Shown here piece by piece: positions 55,044-64,000 of a stretch of 64,000 nucleotides of DNA (within the stretch, counting starts at the first letter, position 1; every line of letters starts with the position of its first letter). The notes under the pieces are model-generated. The model was given only the letters and a program-made list of their open reading frames with translations. It had not been told where the DNA came from and did not search any database. The stretch is from Unio delphinus (taxonomy: Eukaryota > Mollusca > Bivalvia > Unionida > Unionidae). Both the position numbers and the translations under genes were made by a program. The stretch is from contig JAQISU010000179.1 in the NCBI GenBank assembly GCA_029339505.1, positions 10,525,001 to 10,589,000 on the forward strand. Direction: 5' to 3'.

Positions 55044-56777
55044 CTCGATCGATCTGCCTTTCTGATACTACTGGTGTCAATCTATCGTTAAATGAGAGTT
55101 TAAAAACATTACTCTATAAGTGGTTACTACAATGTTACCACTTATACTTAATACTTAACACTTAATACTTGCTTAGAAATAATCCAAGACCAGGAAACAA
55201 GCGCAATAACATTAACATGTTTCTGTAAATGCATCCTTCCATCCATCGTTCTATCTACTTTTCTTTACATCATTAATGACTTCATCACTCTTGTGTACAT
55301 GTACATTGAATATATCATTCATCTACAGAATAGTCAAATTCAGATTGAAATATACCGATAATATTCATGATCTACCAAATACAAAGCACTATAACTTACC
55401 GTCTTGAATATTATAACACACTAAATGCATTATCCACTGCTATTTTGCCTTAATGTCATATATGTAGGCAAATAAAGCAAACATGCCGACTGCATACATA
55501 GGTCTCCTCCAAACTAGTTCAATAATGGAAATTCGTGTTTTGAAATACCAGACTGTATTTATACAGAAATTGACGAGCTTACCCCGTCTTAAACAACAAT
55601 GGAGCAATATACGGTGTAATCGTCTGGGGCCAATCGCTTACACTATATATGCCAATACTGGTATTTCCTGACTCAAGTTACCTATTTTTGCACAAACTGA
55701 TGTCGAAAACCTATTCATATATAATTATTTTTTTAAAAACTAATTATTGTGTTTTCATATTCAGAAGGAAATGACATAAATTATCGTCATCTATGTACAA
55801 TTGTATTAACATTTTAAGGGTTGGAAATACATTAACATAATTATGCTGACAATTATTTTCAACTAGGTAGAAAGCCTTTGCTTTTTATTACACTTTTGAG
55901 GACCAACTATGAGCAAGTAATTTAATCGAAGAAAATGCATTTGGTTTTAAGTGAATTGAAACGGAAGCCTGGATCAACCTGAGATTATTCGGAATCCTGG
56001 AAAATTCAATAACTAGAATAGTTGTATGTCTTTAAATAGACTTGAACTAAATTATATACTTACATATGAAATGAAATATCATGTAGATCCCTTTTATTAT
56101 ACACTCTTGTCAAAAACCTAGATTGTGCACATTATGTATCTTTAATAATAGTTGAATAATTTTGGGTCAGTAGTAAAGTGATGCACGTGGGGGTCAGACA
56201 GTATGCCCTATGTTAAATTGGCACCTTGAGTTAACATGCGAGAAACACTTGGGTGGTGGTGGTCAAAAGTTTTTATGGGGCCAAATGGAGACACCTGACT
56301 GTCAACGGAAGTTCAATGATAAAATGGGTCCATAGGTTTAATATGGGAATGGGGTTATTACGTCGAAGTTGATGGCATCAAAACGGGAAAGAATTATGGG
56401 CATAGTGTTGATCCCATGTAAGCTGTGGAGTTTTAGAATGTATAGCCTGAGATGGTTCAAAGGGGAGCGATGATGCTAAAATTGAATATGTCTGTAATTC
56501 AATACACCACTTAAGTTTTAGTTGTGGTCCACGTAGACAACAAAAATATATTCACAAAACATACACTAGCACATACACACAAAATTGATAAACGCAAATT
56601 GAAAATTATTAAGAACTATCTGTTTTCTACTACACTTTTTATTTCGAAATTTTTTCAATGATTGTTTCGTGGAGACAATTTAAGCGTCTATGTCGTTTAA
56701 CATGGATCCATTCTGGAGGGCCAAAGTTTCTAAATTTGTTCATTGGTATTGACAAGTTCCATCTTCTGATGCTCCTC
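54301..56777. other. non-coding stretch, nothing recognised
   Basis: Contains a (TA)n run at 54980-55039 followed by a GATCGATC-type word. No supported gene. Confidence 0.45.
54979..55039. repeat. (TA)n microsatellite
   Basis: Pure TA tract. Confidence 0.96.
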
Positions 56778-56993
56778 CTAGAGTATAGGAAACCTCGGGG
56801 ATTTGAAGCTCGTGCGAGCTCGAGCTCGAAATTTTTTTTGAGCTCTCGAGCTTGAGTAGTGATGAATATGCTGAATGCTAAGCAGATGTCGATGCATTGT
56901 TGAAGTGTTTGCTTGTGGACATGAAATTGTCTGCTTACATTCACTGCAAGACGCGAAATTATCCTTTTCGCGCTTGTTAAAAAAAAGTACCAA
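56778..56993 (-). pseudogene. hAT/ZBED-type transposase remnant (BED zinc finger)
   Basis: A minus frame of 71 aa that contains a BED-finger pattern: CSEC, then NTSTMHRHLLSIQH, supplying the C-C-H-H ligands and the NTS-HL spacing usual in hAT transposases. Nothing further of the transposase is visible. Nearby GAGCTCGAGCTCG-rich sequence (56813-56850 and 57465-57545) may be the end regions of the element. Confidence 0.5.
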
Positions 56994-57720
56994 CAGCCGA
57001 TTTCTAATTTTTTGACATCGCTACTGCTTTAGAAATAAAATATAAGTAAAAATTACCAAACAAAGAGTAGATACATATGCAAAATCGCTGAAAACACGTT
57101 TATGTTGTTTGAACTGTTCAAAAATCAGTTTAAAATAAATCTCTCGAGCGTTAGTTATGCGCCTCCAGCACCACTCATCGTCAAGCCAAACGCTTGAGAA
57201 GTTCACCGGTTCTCTCGCTTGCAGAAGTTGATAAACCCCTTCTCCCCGTCAGCCGCAATTATAATAGTCGGAATTATTATCCTAGGAGCCCCCAGCGATG
57301 ACCATTGCAAGGCAACGATCGCCCAATGGTCAACCAATACATTGGGAAACGTAGGCCGTGTGAATCTGTAAAGCCGCTCATTCCCACAGTCAATTAATTA
57401 TCGCACGGGTTTATCCGGCCTGATACTATAAGTAAGCGGAGAATGTTTCTAAGCGTAAGGTCGAAGCTCGACCTCGAGCCCCCGAAAATGCTCCAAAATT
57501 ATCAAGCCTCCAGCTCGACTCTAGGCTCGTCCCAAACTCTAGAGCCTCTTTCTTTTCGTTTCTCTCAAGACAGTCTTATTTCTTTCTGCTTACTCCGCAT
57601 TTTAGTCTTTGACACGACTATTTACTGCTTGATATGCAGCCATTTCCCTTGAACAGAACTTAGTGTATACCATTAAACCTCTGTTAGTTCTAGAAAACTT
57701 ACATAGCCATCAAATCCACT

Positions 57721-58034
57721 CAGTGGCGTCACTAGGGTTGGTGTCACCCGGTGCGGTAACTAATGGTGTCACCCCCATGGACCACCTTCTGTAACATACC
57801 ATACAAAAACTTTATAGACAATTATCTTGGTGTCACCCCCTCTGATGGTGTCACCCGGTGAGGTCCGCACGCCCCTAGCGACGCCACTGTGATCGGTTAT
57901 CCGCTTATGAAATCCGACTAGACCGAGCAGTGTGTGCTCTGTAAAATTTGCAATTTTTCATTTGGTGTCACCCCTCTGAGATGGTGTCACCCGGTGCGGT
58001 CCGCACCCCCCGCACCCCCACAGCGACGCCACTG
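57721..58034. mobile_element. hAT-type MITE with 8-bp target duplication
   Basis: 314 bp, starts CAGTGGCGTCACTAGGG and ends CAGCGACGCCACTG. AATCCACT flanks both sides exactly (57713-57720 and 58035-58042). A second terminus-like CCCCTAGCGACGCCACTG lies inside at 57882-57899, and the GGTGTCACCCGGTG word occurs several times, so the copy looks dimeric. No coding capacity. Confidence 0.88.
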
Positions 58035-58100
58035 AATCCACTGCTTATTGTATCTTACTCAATTTACAAGGATGAACACTAGTCATTATTTTTGATTGAC

Positions 58101-58616
58101 AGTCAATCGTATTTTTTTAAAAATATGAATTAAGGTCGCATGCGCAGCTATGTGCTTTTGCGACCAGTTAATGCCCGAGGGTCGGGCTATTTGATTGGTC
58201 AGGACCAAAAGTAACTTTGACTACACTAGGCTGTGTTGTTGCAGTCTCCCCGGCACCCGCGTTAAATGGCAGTCTCGCCTTAGAGTAACATGTCGGGTCA
58301 CGGCAAAGCAGGAAGGCACCCGGTTTAGGAAAGCTAGTTTGTCAAATTGTTTCACTCTAGTTAAAGACATAATCCAATCGTTTTGACATAATCCAATCAA
58401 TCGTACTTTTTTTTTTTTTAATATGAATTAAGGTCGCATGCGCAACTATGTGCTTTCGCGACCAGTTAATGCCCGAGGGTCGGGCTATTTGATTGGTCGG
58501 GACCAAAGGTAACTTTGACTACACTAGGCTGTGTTGTCGCAGTCTCCCCGGCACCCGCGTTAAATGGCAGTCTCGCCTTAGAGTAAAATGTCGGGTCACG
58601 GCAAAGCAGGAAGGCA
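58101..58616. repeat. ~215-bp direct duplication (period 298)
   Basis: Segments 58101-58318 and 58396-58616 share GGTCGCATGCGCA, TTAATGCCCGAGGGTCGG, CTCCCCGGCACCCGCG and CGGCAAAGCAGGAAGGCA with few differences. Likely two copies of an uncharacterised short interspersed element or a local duplication. Confidence 0.88.
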
Positions 58617-58962
58617 GAACAGATACCAATATTGTGTAAGCCACCTGTGCAATTATATCAAATCCATATAGTCATAGAATTTTTCATCTTTATTAACGCG
58701 TAATTTTATATGCCTAAAGCACGGACGTGAAAGAAGATATCTCTCAAAACTCTATTCACGCCACAGAAGACCTCAAAGAAACCATCACTCTATTTATTAC
58801 TTACATTTTCTTAAGATTAAAGAGTGTTTATGAACATTCTAGAATTTCATACATACCAACATATTGTCACATAAGGGTAAAAGTGTTTATTGACACATTA
58901 TTATCCCTACCAAACTTACTATGCAATCACCTACATGTAAGCACATGTAGGAGTGTTTATAG

Positions 58963-59435
58963 TAGGGCATAACCGATTTTTGATCCGGAAATCGGATTCC
59001 ACCGGATAGTATGAACTTCCGATTAATCGGAGTCCGACAAGGCAGGAGCGACCGATTCGGATAATAAAAATAATAAAGTTGAATTTCTATAGCACCGTGT
59101 TTAACACTGCGTGTCATTCGATAGTGCGTTAATAAAAATAAATAAGAAGTCATAAAAATCCAGTATGGGCAACACAACCACGCTGTGAGACAGTCTATTT
59201 AAACTGGCGGGTAAAAACCGGAAATGAAGCCGGATATGGTAAAGTACTAAGTACCATGCTAGACACGGCAAAACCAGATACCAGAAACCCGGAAACGGAA
59301 GATGAAATTTGTTAGAAAAAAAAAATACGGATTTAGCATTTCCGATTAATTGAATCTTATCCGGAATCGGAAAAATTTCATGCCCAAAATCCGGAATCGG
59401 AAATCGGTAGAAAAATGCTAATCGGTTATGCTCTA
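58963..59435. mobile_element. hAT-type MITE with 8-bp target duplication
   Basis: 473 bp with inverted ends TAGGGCATAACCGAT / ATCGGTTATGCTCTA and an exact GTTTATAG repeat on both sides (58955-58962 and 59436-59443). The subterminal part is rich in ATCCGGAAATCGG-like words in both orientations. Non-autonomous. Confidence 0.87.
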
Positions 59436-59443
59436 GTTTATAG

Positions 59444-62438
59444 ACAACTACTATGCATTCATACAAATATACTACACAATAAAAAAGATCACGTTCAGCT
59501 GTAAACATGACACATAAATATACAAGCATTACAAATCAGCAACGATTCAGCGTTGACAAAGTTGTACCGTACGACTTGAACTCCAATCATTTAGTACAGT
59601 GGCATTTGTCCACAAATGCACACCTCGTATCTGAGCTAAAGCAAACTGATAACGATAACGGTCCCAAACCCATATTGACTTTTATCGTCAGGTTAAAGTT
59701 CAATATGGTTTTGGGAATGTGGTCGAGTCATTCGTGTACTATTTTGACCGTCAACTGCGATACTAATTTATAGAAAATAGTATCAATTGACATTCTTTCA
59801 TATAATACAGATATACATCACTTTCAACGCATTTATTTACTAAAATCAAGAAACGGCTACATTTTCCTATCATTCGCACTACGATCGTTTTGAACTTAAC
59901 TACATTAATAGCTACGGTGAGCATAGTGTATGCAATAAAATACGATCAAATGAACACCGAACATTTTTCTAAATCTGTAGATTGGTTAAAAGAAAATGGT
60001 AATCTTATTTTGGAGTTTATGGAGGCATGCTAAATTGTATGTAAGAAAGATTTATGGACATCTTATCTCATTATTCGTTTCTTTAAAAAAAAACAATCCT
60101 ATAATTATTGTCAATTACCTACAGTAATCTTTGTTGTATGTCCCAAAATTTAACATGTCATATTTTGATATTCATGCCTGCAGACGATTACAATGCTGCA
60201 AATTTCCATAAACCCATGAACATATATGCAAGGCTGTATATCTTGATCTGAGACGCATCACCTACATTAGCAAATATCGTTCAGTTGGTGCCACTAAAAC
60301 ACTTGTGTTTCAAGACTGTACTATTGTAACTCAATTATGTCTGGTTCGTCTCATTATTTACTCCAGAAACTTCAAAAAGTTCAAACTCAGCTTTTCGGAT
60401 CATCCTTAGGGTATGTAACAGAATTGTTACCGAGAGGAGGGTGGATTAAATGAACAATACAAACACAATTTGTGAAAGAAAATATAAATTTATGTAATAA
60501 ATTATAAATGAAAAAAAATACAGATGTAACAACACAATAATTCATGCACTCAACCCACAATTAAACTCACAATCATTCACAATACATGAACAAATTAAAT
60601 AACAATACAAAAAGAAACTCAGATGTAAAGGAATCTCTTGGATTATACACAGATCCAAGAATCCTTTACGAAAGTTAAATAAATGCAAGTATGATTTACG
60701 AAAAAAATAAACACAAACGACAAACTATCTATCGCACGATGGATTGCGATAACTAGCACGATCATATACTTGTATTCAATCAAGTTGCTAGCTTTTATTG
60801 ATATCTATGTGATCACTTGAAATATTATTGCGATCTGACATAAACATGCAAATACAACAATGTATTAAATTATATTACAATTTCAATACACCTATGTGTC
60901 TCCCCTGTATAACCGCACGATTCAGCAACAGTTGAATCGTCTCCCAGTTTCCCCGAGAACCGAGGGTTGACCAATACTATTATCGGACGTTTCCCTACAC
61001 GGATCCACCACAGTTATACGTTCAGACAGCATACAACATCTACCCGAACCAACGGTTCCTCACTCCCCTAGATGTCGACCCGGACGTTTTACAACTCTAA
61101 GACAGCTCCGACACTCGGACTTCTAGCTTTCCGGATATTTACATGTTACACAGATGTTGACGAACAGACAGTTCGACACACAGACAGATACTTCAATTCC
61201 GTTTGCACAAATTAACGGCACAAGCACATTCAGATATTTATACAGAGATGTTCCAGAACAAACAATAGATGTCCCACAACAAATCAAACGATATCAAAGA
61301 CGTTTATCAAAAGATGGTATCAGATGTGTTAACAGCTACGGTATCAACGATGTTATTAGCAGCTACGGTATCAACGATGTTATTAGATCTCCGGAATCAG
61401 CTATAATAAACAAAACCAGACTAATAATAGTTGTCTCAAAAATAATCTAAGCCGTAGATTACGATATTGTATTTAAAGTCTAAAAGTGACTAGTAATTCC
61501 AAATATTCCACGTTTAATTGCAATAAAAGCATCATTATACGAAATGATAATCTGAATAAAATTCACAATAAAACGAAATGTAAATTTAACACTCACCCCT
61601 TTGGCTGGAGATTTGCAAGACGAGGTTATCTATCCTTTGATTAGATATTTGGGTTCCCGTAAATAATTATGATAAATACTTCGCCTTATATACTCTCAAT
61701 AGGTGAACATAAATCACATCGAGCTTGCCGTGCACCACGTAAAACGAGTATTTCGGATTTCATGTAAATTACAAATTGGCACATGCAAATCGTTACACGC
61801 CACTTAATCACCCCAGGTAATGCGTGTACGACGAAATCAAGAAAATGGTGAGTTTCGTTTGCAATTCGAGAACAGAAATCAGTTCAATTTTCGCCTAATT
61901 CTGTGACAGGGTACCACGATCAGAGCACGCCTCACCGCTGCTCTGTACCATACACTGGCCATCCATTCGATCCAGAATCAAACATAAAATTTGTTCTCTG
62001 TTCTACGTTTCGCTTATGGACTCTAGTCCAACTAGCCCATCCGACCATACCCGTGTTTACACACCAGCAAGATACTTACGCTCCTCGTCTGACAATCGTA
62101 CATCCATTGTTGCCACTATGAAAATGAAGTAATATGGACAACGTTCTTTTGCATGCCAGGGCCCAGGAACGAAGAATGAATTACACATTGAAATTAGACA
62201 CAAAGACACAGTGATACCATTCAAGACTGCTGTTCAAACTCACATTTTGACCGCAAGAACAAACTTAAACACCTAATAATGTTTCCTACCTTAAATATAT
62301 TTATGTTATCTATTTTCATGTTTTTTTCTCTCTTTGTGATCAAGTCATTATATATCTGTAATGCTATGTATGTTTTCTGATATTGTAAAGTGCTTAGAGC
62401 TTATAGAAATTAGGCACTATACAAAGTCGTCATTATTT

Positions 62439-62439
<1 letters not shown>
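59444..62439. other. non-coding stretch, nothing firmly recognised
   Basis: AT-rich. GC-richer sequence at 60890-61110 has no recognisable domain. A 27-bp direct repeat (AGCTACGGTATCAACGATGT) occurs twice at about 61333-61386. No gene called. Confidence 0.4.

Positions 62440-62492
<53 letters not shown>
62436..62492. repeat. (ATT)n microsatellite
   Basis: About 18 trinucleotide units. Confidence 0.95.
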
Positions 62493-63139
62493 GCAATTAG
62501 TTTATATTTATTTCTCACCAGGTCCAAGACATGCAGCGCAAGCCATGACCGGAATCGCTACAACGTTTGGACGCAAATAACTCATTACATCTAAATGATT
62601 ATGTCCAGTCTGGAGGAAAAAAAATTCAGTGGCCCTTCCCCCCCCCCCCCCATTACCTGACCCACCATGTTTAGCACCAATCTCTTTACTTGAGATTGAT
62701 TGACTAATATATTACAGTTATTATAAAAAGGCTTCATAAACACGAATAGTGTTATGTTTTCTGAAATAAATCGATTTCCATTGCCAATGTGCAAGGTCAA
62801 AGATCCGGGGTACTGGTCAAACTCCGGTCGTACTGTCCTGAAACAGTATCAAGGGAGAATAAAACCAGACATGAGCTGAAAGAACTGGCCGAGAATTGAA
62901 ACCAAAGGCGATACAAACAACACAAATTTAATAACCCTTTTTTGATTACCGTTTTTGATGGTTGCGAAGAAACCTGTAGTATAAAGTTCCCTACATACAT
63001 AAATGTCTTAGCACTTATTTCCTAAATGAAATGTGTTTCGGCATTAACGTGCAAACTAGATTTACTATTCCTAAAAGGATACCAACCAAGGTCAAATTTA
63101 CACTTACAACGGTGTTTCAATCTTAGATTAACTCTTTTT
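62493..63139. other. non-coding stretch
   Basis: Includes a C14 run (62637-62650). No gene seen. Confidence 0.4.
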
Positions 63140-63375
63140 ATTGCTTAAAATAGGTCATTATATTCCATATTAGTTAAAATGGGTTATTACATTCCATATT
63201 TGGTAAAATGGGCTATTACATTCCATATTAAATAAAATGGGTTATTGCATTCCATATTAGGCAATATGGCGTCGTTACAATCGATATTAGGTAAAATGGG
63301 TTAGTTCATTTAATACTAGATATAATGATTTATAACTCCATATTAGGCAAAACGGGTTATTACATTCGATATCTG
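63140..63375. repeat. ~30-bp tandem repeat, about eight copies
   Basis: The unit GGGTTATTACATTCCATATT + AGGTAAAAT, moderately diverged. Confidence 0.88.
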
Positions 63376-64000
63376 AGAAAGTTCCATGAGATTATATTAA
63401 CAGTTGTTTTATCGTAATACCTCCGCTTGATTCAAGCAATCACTATTTTTTTGATCCTACTCAGCTCCGTTCTCTGAATATAAGTCGTTATCAAATAATT
63501 TCTATATCGACCTATATGACTATCTATCCATGTAGGTGCTACGAAACTTTGTTTTGAAGGTAAATTGCCATTGAAATAAGGGATAAATAAAGGTTTGATG
63601 AGAAATCGTTGTCGAGAAAGAGCTTTACATCCTCAGATAAAATTTAATTGTCTTCCGGATTATAATGCCATGTATGTTTACCCACATGATTTCTACTGAG
63701 CACAGCAGAATCTATATATTGTATCTAACATCAAAATGACAAGAGCACATACATTCCATTATTGTAATCACAAATAGTTAAAAACAATCAATCTACTGCC
63801 ACTTAAACCAACAAATTAATGTTTTTTGCTTCTAAAATTTTAACTAGAAAATGTCAAAGTTGAAAACATTTCAGACAAAACATAGTTGACAACGTGTGCA
63901 CGGATTTGTTCAAACATGTGAATCTGTTTATCAGAAGACAAAAATGCTGCCGCACTGTTACTGTGTTTTTCTGTATATTTTATAGGATAGCAAATAAGCA
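63376..64000. other. non-coding stretch, nothing recognised
   Basis: AT-rich sequence to the window end, no supported feature. Confidence 0.4.

Noticed and set aside
56639..56944. 101-aa minus frame overlapping the BED-finger frame
   Set aside because: The competing frame on the same strand carries the zinc-finger pattern; this one shows no domain.
61154..61450. 98-aa plus frame with duplicated SYGINDVI segment
   Set aside because: Contains a 27-bp direct repeat but no domain; base composition is like the surrounding non-coding DNA.

Overview
The window is eukaryotic nuclear DNA, most likely from a marine invertebrate and plausibly a mollusc. It contains an intron-split animal cholinesterase gene, dense microsatellites and minisatellites, two families of tRNA-headed SINEs, and hAT-type miniature transposons. 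The mollusc assignment is inference from the SINE and repeat style only; no diagnostic host gene settles it.

Left part (1-13.3 kb). Two large minisatellites (about 1.1-2.5 kb and 2.8-4.3 kb) lead into a minus-strand carboxylesterase/cholinesterase-like gene. I reconstructed it as three coding exons (11621-10382, 7074-6810, 4657-4477) that join in phase to a 561-residue protein. It has a complete Ser-Glu-His triad, three canonical disulfide pairs and the choline-site Trp. Its stop codon lies inside a unit of the adjoining minisatellite.

Centre (13304-30461). This is a complete 17.2-kb Polinton/Maverick-type element. It has 214-bp terminal inverted repeats (3 mismatches), 5'-AG...CT-3' ends and a 5-bp ACTGT flanking repeat. 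The left (minus-strand) block is a virion module: two jelly-roll or fibre-like small proteins, a membrane protein, a repeat protein, an adenain-type protease, a pX-like core protein, a hexon-like major capsid protein, a pVI-like protein and a coiled-coil protein. The middle holds two small unknown genes, a 1.4-kb non-coding region with a long hairpin, an HNH homing-endonuclease gene and a zinc-binding protein. The right block holds a polymerase fused to an SF1 helicase, an HNH module, an rve integrase, a zinc-ribbon/phospholipase A2 gene and a packaging ATPase that runs into the right inverted repeat.

The genes make up a virus-like life cycle: replication (polymerase-helicase), integration (integrase plus TIRs), capsid building (MCP, protease, core proteins, ATPase) and membrane breach (PLA2, membrane protein). 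Seven virion or integrase genes carry AATTGAAAAYRCTAGY, or a degenerate form of it, 8-20 bp before the ATG. The replication genes lack it, so it looks like a late-promoter class. Four genes (protease, zinc ribbon/PLA2, polymerase/HNH junction, ATPase) are each broken by a single-nucleotide frameshift, three of them at homopolymers, while the other reading frames are open. This points to a young copy carrying either a few decay mutations or assembly indels.

Right part (30.5-64 kb). I see no convincing host gene here. It is AT-rich intergenic or intronic DNA with seven SINE copies, many tandem arrays, a BED-zinc-finger hAT remnant and two hAT-type MITEs with perfect 8-bp target duplications.
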